Positions 54,851 to 63,371 of a stretch of 64,000 nucleotides of DNA are shown here, one piece after another. Location: NCBI RefSeq assembly GCF_013423485.1, contig NZ_JABFFR010000001.1, forward strand, positions 372,001 through 436,000, written 5' to 3'. Within the stretch, counting starts at the first letter, position 1; each line of letters begins with the position of its first letter. The position numbers and the translations under genes were made by a program. Below the pieces are notes generated by a model. The model searched no databases. It was not told the DNA's origin and saw only the letters and a program-made list of their open reading frames with translations. The DNA is from Azospirillum oleiclasticum (GTDB taxonomy: Bacteria; Pseudomonadota; Alphaproteobacteria; Azospirillales; Azospirillaceae).

Positions 54851-54859
54851 ATATCATAT
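54839..54859 (-). promoter_or_regulatory. Operator B overlapping the promoter of the second importer operon
   Basis: Read on the minus strand this gives heptamers ATATGAT, ATATCAT and GTACGGA, in the same phase as operators A and C. On either strand it contains the perfect palindrome ATGATATATCAT (54846-54857). The core ATATATCATGT is shared with the other two sites. Confidence 0.65.
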
Positions 54860-54889
54860 AAAACGGACCATCAGAGTCGGGAGGAACAC

Positions 54890-56158
54890 GTGGCCAAGCC
54901 TTCACGGAACCGGATCGCCCTTTTGGCATCCACCATGCTCTTCGGCGTTCTCGCGGCCGGGCCGGCGCTGGCCCAGAGCGCGGTCAAGATCGGCTGCGCC
55001 CTGCCGCTGAGCGGCGGATCGGCGACGGTCGGTAACCAGACCCGCGCCGGCGCCCTGGCCGCGGCCGAGCAGATCAACGCCGCCGGCGGCATCAAGGCGC
55101 TGAACGGCGCCAAGCTGGAGGTCGTCTTCGGCGACACCCAGTCCAAGGCCGACATCGGTGTGACCGAGACCGAGCGTCTGGTGACGCGCGAAAACGTCGC
55201 CGCGCTGTGCGGCGCCTTCAACAGCGCCGTGACCTTCCCGGCGACCGAGGTGGCCGAGCGCTACAAGACGCCATGGGTGGTCGTCGGCTCGGTCAAGGAC
55301 GAGATCACCGAGCGGAACTTCAAGTACGTGTTCCGCATCAACAACAAGGCGACCTACGACGCGCGCGAGCAGCTCGACGCGCTCGATCTCCTGGCGAAGG
55401 AGACGGGCAAGAAGCCCAAGACCATCGCCATGCTGTACGAAGGATCCGACTGGGGCCGTTCGCACGCCGCCAACGTCAAGCGTTTCGCCAAGGACCGCGG
55501 CTACGACATCGTGCTGGACGAAGCGGCGCCGCCCAACCAGGTCGATTTCTCCAACCAGCTCCTGAAGATCCGCGGCGCGCGGCCGGACGCGGTGATCGTC
55601 GCGCTCTACACTCCCGACCATCTGCTGTTCAGCCGCCAGCTCATGGAGCAGCGCCTGGATCTGCCGTTCGGCATCCACTCCGTCGGCGGCGGCACCGAGG
55701 ATCCGGCCTTCTACAAGGGCCTGCCGCAGCGCGCCGTCGATTACGTCTTCGTGCAGGAGGACTGGCAGATCGACAAGCTGCAGCAGACCAACGACAAGAC
55801 CATCCTCGCCATCGCCGAGCGGACCAAGGAGATGCTGGGCTACGGGATGAGCGCCTACGCCGCGCAGGGTGCATCGGCCATGTATGTGCTGGCCGACGCG
55901 CTGGAGAGGTCGGGCTCGACCGACCGCGAGAAGCTGCGCGACGCCATCGCCGCCTCGGACATCCAGAGCGGTCCGGCGCTGATCACCGGCTACGGCCGCA
56001 TCAAGTTCGACGAGCAGGGCCAGAACACGCACGCCCACGGCGTCATCTCGCAGAACCTGAACGGCCAGCGCCGCACCATCTGGCCGCTCGAGAACCGCGG
56101 CTCCGAGACCAAGCCGGTCTGGCCGGTTCCGGCCTGGAGCGAACGCAAGGGCTCCTGA
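54890..56158 (+). CDS. HAAT-type substrate-binding protein
   Basis: This 422-residue periplasmic binding protein has a Sec signal peptide (RIALLASTMLFGVLAAGPALAQ) and a mature start SAVKIGCALPLSGGSATVGNQT. The fold is the Leu/Ile/Val-binding type, with conserved VAALCGAFNSAVTFPATEVAE and AMLYEGSDWGRSHA. I chose the GTG at 54890, with GGGAGGAAC just upstream. The in-frame ATG at 54818 lies upstream of the -35 box and cannot be used from that promoter. The ligand is unknown and presumably the compound that induces this island. Confidence 0.9.
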   Translation: MAKPSRNRIALLASTMLFGVLAAGPALAQSAVKIGCALPLSGGSATVGNQTRAGALAAAEQINAAGGIKALNGAKLEVVFGDTQSKADIGVTETERLVTRENVAALCGAFNSAVTFPATEVAERYKTPWVVVGSVKDEITERNFKYVFRINNKATYDAREQLDALDLLAKETGKKPKTIAMLYEGSDWGRSHAANVKRFAKDRGYDIVLDEAAPPNQVDFSNQLLKIRGARPDAVIVALYTPDHLLFSRQLMEQRLDLPFGIHSVGGGTEDPAFYKGLPQRAVDYVFVQEDWQIDKLQQTNDKTILAIAERTKEMLGYGMSAYAAQGASAMYVLADALERSGSTDREKLRDAIAASDIQSGPALITGYGRIKFDEQGQNTHAHGVISQNLNGQRRTIWPLENRGSETKPVWPVPAWSERKGS

Positions 56159-56179
56159 GGCGGGAACCGCAGGCCACGA

Positions 56180-56207
56180 GGGAGCGGCCCCGGCGGCGGC
56201 CGCTCCC
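56180..56207 (+). other. Stable hairpin between binding-protein and permease genes
   Basis: GGGAGCGGCC and GGCCGCTCCC form a perfect 10-bp stem with an 8-base loop. Hairpins at this place in ABC operons often stabilise the upstream mRNA or partly terminate transcription, giving more binding protein than permease. Confidence 0.6.
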
Positions 56208-56240
56208 CCCTGACCACCTTCCACCCGTAGGACCCACCCC

Positions 56241-57125
56241 ATGGACCCGCTCATCCTTTCCTTCGCCGTCGTCAACGGCGTGCTGCTCGGCGGCATCTAT
56301 GGCGGCGTGGCGCTCGGGCTCAGCCTGATCTTCGGTGTGCTCCGCGTCGTCAACTTCGCCCACGGTTCCTTCCTGATGCTGTCGCTCTACATCGCCTTCT
56401 GGTGCTGGAGCCTGCTGGGCCTCGATCCCTACCTGAGCGTGTTCGTCACCGTGCCGGCGATGTTCGGGCTGGGCTATTTCGTGCAGAGCGTCATCATCTC
56501 GCCGCTGATCCGGCGCGAGCGCGCGCTGGTGGTCGAGCCGCTGAGCGCGCTGCTGCTGACCGCCGGCGTGTTCCTGGTGCTCGACAACCTCGCGCTGATG
56601 GCCTTCGGACCGAACGTGCGGGCCGTGCAGGTCGATTATTACCTGCCGAGCCCGATGCTGGGTCCCATCCCGCTGAACCCGCAGCGTCTGATCGGCGCGC
56701 TGGCGGCGGTGCTGGTGGCGCTCGGCCTGTCCTGGTGGCTGCGCCATTCCCACATGGGCCGGGCCATCCGCGCCACCGCCCAGAATCGCGATGCGGCCGC
56801 CCTGTCGGGCATCAACGTGCCCTTCGTCTACGCCGTGACCTTCGGCATCGGCTGCGCCGTGCTCGGGCTGTTCGGATCGCTGATCGCGCCCTTCATGCCG
56901 ATCTCGCCGTCCATCGGCGTGGCGTTCGGTATCAAGTCCTTCATCGTGGTGGTGCTGGGCGGGCTGGGCAGCATTCCCGGCTGCATCGTCGGCGGCATGG
57001 TGATCGGCGTGTTCGAGGCGGTCGCCTCGCAGCACATCACCGCCACTTCGGCCGCCATCGGCTCGCTGGGCCTCTTCATCCTCATCCTACTCGTGCGCCC
57101 GCAGGGCATCATGGGGAGAGCATGA
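56241..57125 (+). CDS. livH: HAAT-type ABC transporter permease (LivH-like)
   Basis: This 294-residue permease has about 8 hydrophobic helices. The family hallmark FGVLRVVNFAHGSFLMLSLYIAF is present, along with the coupling region MGRAIRATAQNRDAAALSGI and VVVLGGLGSIPGCIVGGMV. It pairs with the LivM-like protein encoded next, whose start overlaps by four bases. It shows limited similarity to the first LivH of the window, indicating separate importers. Confidence 0.95.
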   Translation: MDPLILSFAVVNGVLLGGIYGGVALGLSLIFGVLRVVNFAHGSFLMLSLYIAFWCWSLLGLDPYLSVFVTVPAMFGLGYFVQSVIISPLIRRERALVVEPLSALLLTAGVFLVLDNLALMAFGPNVRAVQVDYYLPSPMLGPIPLNPQRLIGALAAVLVALGLSWWLRHSHMGRAIRATAQNRDAAALSGINVPFVYAVTFGIGCAVLGLFGSLIAPFMPISPSIGVAFGIKSFIVVVLGGLGSIPGCIVGGMVIGVFEAVASQHITATSAAIGSLGLFILILLVRPQGIMGRA

Positions 57126-58153
57126 ACACACGCACCATCACCGCGACCCCGCGGAGCGCCGCCGGCCTGCCGCTGGGCGCCCTGGCCGCCGGCCTCGGCT
57201 TCGGATGCGTCGCCCTCGTCCCGCTGCTGGTGGACGATCCCTTCCTCATCCACTCGCTGATCATGGTCCTGTTCTTCGCCTACATGGCGTCGTCCTGGAA
57301 CTTCCTGTGCGGCTATGTCGGCCAGCTCTCGCTGGGCCACGCCATGTTCAGCGGTGTGGGCGGCTACGTCTCCGTGCTGATGTTCACCCAGCTCGGCCTC
57401 AGCCCGTGGATCGGCATGCTGTTCGGCGGGCTGCTGGCGGCCGGGCTGTCGGTGCTGATCGGCTACCCGACCTTCCGGCTGAAGGGGCCGTACTTCACCC
57501 TGACCACCATCGCCTTCGCCGAGATCGTCCGCATCTGGGTGGAGAACACCAACGACTTCATCGGCGTGCCGCTGAAGGGGGCGGAGGGGCTGGTGGTGCC
57601 GGCGGCCGGCGACAGCCTGTGGGCCTTCCAGTTCAGCTCCAAGACGCCCTACTTCTACATCATCCTGGCGATGCTCGCCCTGGTGATGCTGGCGACGCGG
57701 CTGATGGAGCGGTCGAAGCTCGGCTACTGCCTGAAGGCGGTGCGCGGCGATCGCGACGCGGCGGAGGCGCTGGGCATCAACCCCACCCCGTCCACGCTCG
57801 CCGCACTCGCCATCAGCGCCTTCATGACGGCGCTCGGCGGCAGCTTCTACGCCCAATTCTTCCGCTACATCAACCCGGAGCGGAACATGGGGCTGGAGCT
57901 GTCCATCGACATGGCGGTCATGACCATCATCGGCGGACAGGGCACCGTCGCCGGGCCGCTGCTGGGCGCCCTCATCCTCACCCCGATCAGCGAGATGGCG
58001 CGCAGCCACCTCGGCGGCGGCCTGCCGGGCCTGCATCTGGTGGTGTACGGCCTCGTGCTGATGGCCTGCGTCCTCTACTTCCCGAAGGGGGCCATCGCCC
58101 CGCTCGGCCGCCTCGCCAAGCGGCTGACCGACCGCCGGGGGAGCCGTCCATGA
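57122..58153 (+). CDS. livM: HAAT-type ABC transporter permease (LivM-like)
   Basis: This 343-residue permease has LivM landmarks: SSWNFLCGYVGQLSLGHAMF, GYPTFRLKGPYFTLTTIAFAEI, LGYCLKAVRGDRDAAEALGIN and TIIGGQGTVAGPLLGALIL. About 10 hydrophobic segments are visible. It overlaps both neighbours by four bases and so belongs to one translationally coupled transporter operon. Confidence 0.95.
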   Translation: MNTRTITATPRSAAGLPLGALAAGLGFGCVALVPLLVDDPFLIHSLIMVLFFAYMASSWNFLCGYVGQLSLGHAMFSGVGGYVSVLMFTQLGLSPWIGMLFGGLLAAGLSVLIGYPTFRLKGPYFTLTTIAFAEIVRIWVENTNDFIGVPLKGAEGLVVPAAGDSLWAFQFSSKTPYFYIILAMLALVMLATRLMERSKLGYCLKAVRGDRDAAEALGINPTPSTLAALAISAFMTALGGSFYAQFFRYINPERNMGLELSIDMAVMTIIGGQGTVAGPLLGALILTPISEMARSHLGGGLPGLHLVVYGLVLMACVLYFPKGAIAPLGRLAKRLTDRRGSRP

Positions 58154-58887
58154 CCACGACCATTTTGGACGTTCAGGGGATCAGCAAGCGTTTCGGCGGC
58201 GTTCAGGCGGTGAAGGATTTGTCCTTCTCCGTCGGCAAGGGGGAGATCCTGGGGCTGCTCGGGCCGAACGGTGCGGGCAAGACCACCGCCTTCAACATGA
58301 TCGCCGGCTATTTGCGCCCCGACACCGGCAAGGTGCTGTTCGAGGGGAAGGACATCGCGGGCAAGCGGCCGTGGGACGTCTGCAAGGCCGGCATCGCCCG
58401 CACCTTCCAGCTTTCCAAGCCCTTCGGCGACCTGAACGTGATCGAGAACCTGATGGTCGGCGGCTTCTGCCGCACCGGCGACCGGGCGCGGATCCGCGAG
58501 CGGGCGGAGTGGATGGCCGATTTCCTTGGCATGGGCCGCCAGCGCGAGGCGGAGGCCAACAACCTCACCGCCTTCGACCGCCGCAAGCTGGAGCTGGGAC
58601 GGGCACTCTGCACCGAGCCGCGGCTCCTGCTGATGGACGAGGTGGTGGCCGGGGCGACCCCCAGCGAGGCCGGCGAGATGGTGGAGCTGGTGCGCCGCAT
58701 CCGTGACATGGGCATCAGCGTGTTGATCGTCGAGCATGTGATGAAGGTCATCATGTCGCTCAGCGACCGGGTCGTGGTCCTCGATTACGGCGAGCTGATC
58801 GCCGACGGCGAGCCGCAGCGCGTCGTCGCCGAGCCGCGGGTGCTGAAGGCCTATTTCGGAGAGCGCTATGTCCAGTCCCGCGCTTAG
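58150..58887 (+). CDS. livG: HAAT-type ABC transporter ATP-binding protein (LivG-like), variant signature
   Basis: This 245-residue ATPase has Walker [10 protein letters not shown], the LivG phrase [18 protein letters not shown] and Walker [17 protein letters not shown]. The ABC signature reads [15 protein letters not shown] in place of the LSxGxQ form, and EVVAG replaces EPTAG. Such variants occur in a subgroup of HAAT ATPases, so activity is expected but altered coupling is possible. It overlaps the LivM and LivF genes. Confidence 0.92.
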   Translation: MTTTILDVQGISKRFGGVQAVKDLSFSVGKGEILGLLGPNGAGKTTAFNMIAGYLRPDTGKVLFEGKDIAGKRPWDVCKAGIARTFQLSKPFGDLNVIENLMVGGFCRTGDRARIRERAEWMADFLGMGRQREAEANNLTAFDRRKLELGRALCTEPRLLLMDEVVAGATPSEAGEMVELVRRIRDMGISVLIVEHVMKVIMSLSDRVVVLDYGELIADGEPQRVVAEPRVLKAYFGERYVQSRA

Positions 58888-59584
58888 GCTCACCAACCTC
58901 CACGCCGGCTATGGCGACGTGCGCGTGCTGCGCGGCGTGGATCTGGAGCTGCCGGTCGGCGCCATCGTGGCGCTGATCGGCTCCAACGGGGCCGGCAAGA
59001 CCACCTTGCTGCGCACCGTCTCCGGCCTGCTGCGGCCGACCGCCGGCACCATCGAGCTGGGGGGCGAGCGCATCGACACGCTGCCGCCGCACCGGGTGGT
59101 GGAGGCCGGTTTCGTGCAGTCGCCGGAGGGCAAGCAGCTCTTCACAGGCATGACGATCCTGGAGAACCTGATCGTCGGCGCCCACACCCCCCGCGCCCGC
59201 GCCCGCCGGGCCGAGACGCTGGAGGAGGTGTTCGAGCTGTTCCCCATCCTGGCCGAACGCCGCCAATCCCCCGCGTCCGCCCTGTCGGGCGGGCAGCAGC
59301 AGATGGTGGCGGTCGGGCGCGCGCTGATGGCGCTGCCGCGGGTGCTGGCGCTGGACGAGCCGTCGCTCGGCCTCGCCCCCATCATGGTGGACCGTCTGTT
59401 CGAGTCCATCGCGCGCATCCGCCAGCGCAACCTGTCCATCCTGATCATCGAGCAGAACGTCTTCCAGGTGCTGGAGATGGCCGATTCCGCCTATGTGCTG
59501 GAGAACGGCCAGATCAGCATGTCGGGCACCGGCGAGGCGCTTCTGAAGAACGACCACCTGCGCGAGACCTACCTGGGCCTGTGA
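58868..59584 (+). CDS. livF: HAAT-type ABC transporter ATP-binding protein (LivF-like)
   Basis: This 238-residue ATPase has Walker A GSNGAGKTT, signature LSGGQQQMVAVGRAL, Walker B VLALDEPSLGLAPIMV and the switch segment LIIEQN. A QSPEGKQLFTGMTILEN loop is typical of LivF. It overlaps the LivG gene by 20 bp and completes the second importer. Confidence 0.95.
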   Translation: MSSPALRLTNLHAGYGDVRVLRGVDLELPVGAIVALIGSNGAGKTTLLRTVSGLLRPTAGTIELGGERIDTLPPHRVVEAGFVQSPEGKQLFTGMTILENLIVGAHTPRARARRAETLEEVFELFPILAERRQSPASALSGGQQQMVAVGRALMALPRVLALDEPSLGLAPIMVDRLFESIARIRQRNLSILIIEQNVFQVLEMADSAYVLENGQISMSGTGEALLKNDHLRETYLGL

Positions 59585-59616
59585 CCGCCCGGAGGCTCCT
59601 CAACAAGGCTGACATC

Positions 59617-60336
59617 ATGTCCGACACTCACCCGACGGCACCCCGTGTCGCCGTCGTCACCGGCGGCGCCACCGGTCTGGGGCTCGCCTGTTCCAAACGT
59701 CTGCTGGCGCTGGGCTACCGCGTCCACGCGCTGGGCCGCGACGTGGAGGAGGAGATCGCCGATCGCAACTTCTCCTACCGCGACCTGGACGTCACCGACC
59801 GCGCCGCGGTCGCCGACTTTGCCAGCGCTTTCGACGGGGTGGATGCGTTGGTCAACGCCGCCGGCATCATCGTCCATGACGGTGCGGAGTTCACGCCCGA
59901 CGGCTTCCAGCGGGTGATGGACGTCAACGTCAACGGCACGCAGCTCATGTGCATGGCCTTGCGGGACGCGCTGCTGGCCCGCCGCGGGTCCATCGTGAAC
60001 TTCGCGTCCATGTGGTCGGTGTTCGGCTCCGGCCGCAACCCCGGCTACGCCACCAGCAAGGGGGCGGTGCAGGCGCTGACCCGCTCGCTGGCGGTCGCCT
60101 GGGGCGGGCAGGGGGTGCGCGTCAACGCGGTGGCGCCGGGCTGGGTGAAGACGCGGATGTCGGTGCGCGCGATGACCGATCCCGACCGCTCCGGCCCGAT
60201 CCTCAGCCGCATCCCGATGGGGCGCTGGGGCGATCCGTCGGAAGTCGCCGACGTCGTCGGCTTCCTGCTGTCGCACGAGGCCCGCTACGTCAACGGCACG
60301 ATGATCCCTGTGGACGGCGGCTACGCGGTCGCCTGA
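59617..60336 (+). CDS. Short-chain dehydrogenase/reductase
   Basis: This 239-residue classical SDR has VVTGGATGLGLACSKRL as the cofactor motif, LVNAAGIIVHDG, the SMWSV serine region and YATSKGAVQAL (YxxxK). The C-terminus is YVNGTMIPVDGGYAV. The arginine in LGRDVEEE after beta-2 favours NADP(H). I chose the ATG at 59617 over the GTG at 59581, although the ribosome site (AAGG, 8 bases upstream) is weak. It follows the importer genes and probably oxidises or reduces the imported hydroxy compound. Confidence 0.85.
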   Translation: MSDTHPTAPRVAVVTGGATGLGLACSKRLLALGYRVHALGRDVEEEIADRNFSYRDLDVTDRAAVADFASAFDGVDALVNAAGIIVHDGAEFTPDGFQRVMDVNVNGTQLMCMALRDALLARRGSIVNFASMWSVFGSGRNPGYATSKGAVQALTRSLAVAWGGQGVRVNAVAPGWVKTRMSVRAMTDPDRSGPILSRIPMGRWGDPSEVADVVGFLLSHEARYVNGTMIPVDGGYAVA

Positions 60337-60363
60337 TCCGCGCAGCGAAGGAAGGGACCACCC

Positions 60364-61446
60364 ATGATCAGGATCTTCGGATCACCATCCCGCTACATCC
60401 AGGGGCCGGGCGCCCTGGACGGGCTGGCGCGCATCGCCGCCGGCTACGGGCCGCGCACCGTGATCGTCGCCGACCAGGCGGTGCTCGACCTGTTCGGCGA
60501 GCGGCTGGCGGCGCAGTTCGAGCGGCCGGTGCCCATGCTCGCCTTCGCGGGCGAGATCACCCACGCCGCCATCGCCGCCCTGACGGCCGAGGCGGCGCCG
60601 CACGACCCCGACCTCGTCATCGCCATCGGCGGCGGCAAGGCGCTGGACGCCGGCAAGGGCGTGGCGGTGCAGCTCGACCGCCCGATGGTCACGGTGCCGA
60701 CCATCGCCTCCAACGACGCGCCGACCAGCGGGGCCATCGCGGTCTACGACGAGCGGCATGTGATGATCGCCGTGGACCGCATGCGCCGGAACCCGGAGGC
60801 GGTGGTGGTCGACACCGCCGTCATCGCGCAGGCCCCGGCCCGCTTCCTGCGCTGGGGCATCGGCGACGCGCTGGCCAAGAAGTTCGAGGCGGACGGCTGC
60901 GCCGCCGGCACCGGGGTCACCCCCTTCGGCACGCGCCCGCTGCTGACCGCCGGCGCCATCGCCGAGGCCTGCTACCGGACGCTGCGCGCGCACGCCGTCA
61001 CGGCGCTGGCCGATGTCGAGCGCCACGCGGTGACCGAGGCGGTCGAGATGGTGGTCGAGGCGTCGGTGCTGATGAGCGGGCTGGGCTTCGAGAACGGCGG
61101 TCTGTCCATCGCCCACTCGATGACCCGCGGGCTGGTGCTGGCGCGGGGGGCCAGCGCGGCACCGCATGGCGAGCAGGTGGCCTACGGCCTCCTGGTCCAG
61201 CTTGCGGCCGAGGGCCGCGACGATGCGGAGCTGCACGACATCGCGGGCTTCATCCGCGGCATCGGCTTGCCGGGCAGCCTTAGCGACCTCGGCATGGCCG
61301 ATCCGACGGCGGACGAGATCGCGGAGATCGCCCGGCTGACCATGACGGCCCCGCACACCGCCAACCTCGCCGTGCCGGTCACCGCCGCGTCGCTGGTCGA
61401 CGCCATGCGGCGCATCGAAACCCTGGACGCGGGCACGGCGGCCTGA
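60364..61446 (+). CDS. Iron/zinc-containing alcohol dehydrogenase, glycerol dehydrogenase-like
   Basis: This 360-residue enzyme is of the GldA branch. Metal ligands D168 (GIGDALAKKFEA), H251 (LSIAHSMTRGL) and H268 (AAPHGEQVAYG) are each three lower than D171, H254 and H271 of characterised glycerol dehydrogenases. The NAD motif AIGGGKALDAGKGVA and the VPTIASNDAPTSG loop are typical. It oxidises a polyol secondary hydroxyl to a hydroxyketone. In this context a non-glycerol polyol or an aryl-glycerol-like compound is possible, which is speculation. AAGGAAGGGA precedes the ATG. Confidence 0.9.
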   Translation: MIRIFGSPSRYIQGPGALDGLARIAAGYGPRTVIVADQAVLDLFGERLAAQFERPVPMLAFAGEITHAAIAALTAEAAPHDPDLVIAIGGGKALDAGKGVAVQLDRPMVTVPTIASNDAPTSGAIAVYDERHVMIAVDRMRRNPEAVVVDTAVIAQAPARFLRWGIGDALAKKFEADGCAAGTGVTPFGTRPLLTAGAIAEACYRTLRAHAVTALADVERHAVTEAVEMVVEASVLMSGLGFENGGLSIAHSMTRGLVLARGASAAPHGEQVAYGLLVQLAAEGRDDAELHDIAGFIRGIGLPGSLSDLGMADPTADEIAEIARLTMTAPHTANLAVPVTAASLVDAMRRIETLDAGTAA

Positions 61447-61488
61447 TGGCCGGTTCCGAACGCGCGGAGCCATACGCAAAACAAGGAT

Positions 61489-61502
61489 ATATCATGTATC
61501 AT
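61489..61502 (+). promoter_or_regulatory. Operator C: two tandem heptamers upstream of the split transketolase
   Basis: The heptamers ATATCAT and GTATCAT lie head to tail, ending 17 bp before the transketolase start. The core ATATATCATGT (61488-61498) is identical to operators A and B. The position suggests overlap with a promoter or the early leader. Confidence 0.65.
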
Positions 61503-61519
61503 ACAACAGGGAGGCGGGC

Positions 61520-62365
61520 ATGGCCTTGACCAACCACCCCAGCGAAACCCCGAACCTGAGCTTCCTGAAGGAGAAGGCGCTGCAGCTCCGCCGGCTGATG
61601 CTGGTGCAGGCGGCCGGCAAGGGACAGGGCTATCTGGGGCAGGGGCTCGGGCTCGCCGAGTTCCTGGCGACCCTCTACCATTATGAACTGCGCTACGACC
61701 GCGACAACCCGGAGTGGGAGGACCGCGACCGCTTCTTCCTGTCCACCGGGCATTACTCCATCGCCTTGTGGGCGGTGCTGGCCGACATCGGCTATGTGTC
61801 CAAGGAATCGCTGCCAACCTACGGCGCGGACGAAAGCCCGCTGGAGATGAGCACCATCGAGGGACGGGTGCCGGGCGTGGAGATGACCGGCGGCTCGCTC
61901 GGTCATGGCCTGGGCATCGCCGTGGGGGCCGCACTCGGTTACCGGCTGTCCAAGCGCGACGCCCGCGTCTTCGTGGAGGTCTCGGACGGCGAGTTGCAGG
62001 AGGGCTCGACCTGGGAGGCGGCGACGGCGGCCAACGCCTTCGGGCTCGACAACCTCGTCGCCTTCGTCGATTGCAACGGCATCCAGGCGGACGGCGCCAT
62101 GGTCGTTCCCATCGAACCGGTGGCGGACAAGTGGCGGGCCTTCGGCTGGGACGTGATCGAGATCGACGGCAACGCGCTGGATCAGGTGGTCGGCGCCATG
62201 CACTGGGCGCGCATGGCGCGCGGCCGGCCCAAGGTGGTGGTCATGCGCACCAAGCCCGGCAAGGGCATCGCCCGGCTGGAGGCGCGGGAGAAGGCGCACT
62301 TCATCCGCGTGGGCGCCGACGAATGGGACGTGATCGCCAAGGAACTGGAGGCCGAGAATGCTTAA
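61520..62365 (+). CDS. Transketolase, N-terminal (thiamine pyrophosphate) subunit
   Basis: This 281-residue TPP-binding half has STGHYSIALWAVLADIGY, GSLGHGLGIAVGAALG and the cofactor motif SDGELQEGSTWEAATAA ending in VDCNGIQADG. Split transketolases of this kind often sit in specialised sugar or sulfosugar pathways rather than central metabolism. It transfers a two-carbon ketol unit in concert with the next gene product. The 8-bp overlap with that gene indicates stoichiometric synthesis. GGGAGGCGG precedes the ATG. Confidence 0.94.
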   Translation: MALTNHPSETPNLSFLKEKALQLRRLMLVQAAGKGQGYLGQGLGLAEFLATLYHYELRYDRDNPEWEDRDRFFLSTGHYSIALWAVLADIGYVSKESLPTYGADESPLEMSTIEGRVPGVEMTGGSLGHGLGIAVGAALGYRLSKRDARVFVEVSDGELQEGSTWEAATAANAFGLDNLVAFVDCNGIQADGAMVVPIEPVADKWRAFGWDVIEIDGNALDQVVGAMHWARMARGRPKVVVMRTKPGKGIARLEAREKAHFIRVGADEWDVIAKELEAENA

Positions 62366-63359
62366 GGGCCGCACGCTGGGCATGGGCGAACTCGAACGGA
62401 TCGAGGACCGCCCCTTCCGCACCGCCCCCTTCGCCGCCGGCACGCTGGCCGCCGCCACGCGCTGCGACCGGCTGGCGGTGCTGACCGCCGACCTCGGCAA
62501 ATACACCGACGTCCACCCGTTCCGCGACGCCCATCCCGACCGCTTCTTCAACGTCGGCATGGCGGAGCAGGCGCTGGTGTCGGTGGCGGCCGGCCTCGCC
62601 AAGACGGGCTGGACAGCCTATTGCACCACCTACGGCGCCTTCGCCACGCGCCGCGCGCACGACTTCCTCGCCATCGCCTGCGCCCATGGCGGGGCTGCTG
62701 TGAAGATGTTCGCCGGCAACCCCGGCCTGACCACCGGCTATGGCGGCACCCACCAGGCCATCGAGGATCTGGCGCTGATGCGCGCCATTCCCGACGTGAC
62801 CGTCATCGATCCCTGCGACGCCACCGAGATGCAGCAGATCGCCGAGCAGGCCATCGACATCCCCGGCACCGTCTATTGCCGGCTGCTGCGCGGCAACGTG
62901 CCGGTGGTGCTGGACCCCGCCACCTACCGGTTCGAGGTTGGCAAGGCCACCCGCTTCGGGGAGGGCGGCGACGTCGGCTTCGTCAGCACCGGCTTCATGA
63001 CGGAGCGCTGTCTCGACGCCGCCCGCAAGCTGGAGACGCAGGGCGTGCGCGCGTCGGTCCTGCATGTCGGCACCATCAAGCCCTTCGACGCCGCCGCGGT
63101 GGCGGAGTTCGCGGGCTCGGTCACCCGGCTGGTGACCGCGGAGAACCACGTGCTGGTCGGCGGCCTGACGAGCCTCGTTCTCGACGCCATGCAGGAGGCA
63201 CAGATTCTCCGGCCCATGCTGAAGATCGGCATTCCCGACCGCTTCATCGAATGCGGCTCCGTGCCGTATCTTCAGGACAAGTACGGCCTGACGGCCGCCC
63301 GCGTGCACGAGCGGGTCGCCGCTTGGCTGGACCGGTCCGGCACTTCCGCCGCCGCTTGA
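62358..63359 (+). CDS. Transketolase, C-terminal subunit
   Basis: This 333-residue pyrimidine-binding and C-terminal half has FFNVGMAEQALVSVAAGLA, with E70 as the conserved TPP-activating glutamate. Other segments are TTYGAFATRRAHDFL, GNPGLTTGYGGTHQAIEDLALMRAIP and the C-terminal transketolase fold (VGTIKPFDAAAV). It pairs with the preceding subunit. The donor ketose is unknown. The cupin and polyol dehydrogenase nearby hint at a non-sugar hydroxyketone. Confidence 0.94.
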   Translation: MLKGRTLGMGELERIEDRPFRTAPFAAGTLAAATRCDRLAVLTADLGKYTDVHPFRDAHPDRFFNVGMAEQALVSVAAGLAKTGWTAYCTTYGAFATRRAHDFLAIACAHGGAAVKMFAGNPGLTTGYGGTHQAIEDLALMRAIPDVTVIDPCDATEMQQIAEQAIDIPGTVYCRLLRGNVPVVLDPATYRFEVGKATRFGEGGDVGFVSTGFMTERCLDAARKLETQGVRASVLHVGTIKPFDAAAVAEFAGSVTRLVTAENHVLVGGLTSLVLDAMQEAQILRPMLKIGIPDRFIECGSVPYLQDKYGLTAARVHERVAAWLDRSGTSAAA

Positions 63360-63371
63360 GAGGGAGTCATT

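Noticed and set aside
54818..54890. ATG at 54818 as the start of the second binding protein
   Set aside because: It lies before the TTGACA box and operator and would prepend 24 residues ahead of the signal peptide; the GTG at 54890 has a strong ribosome binding site.
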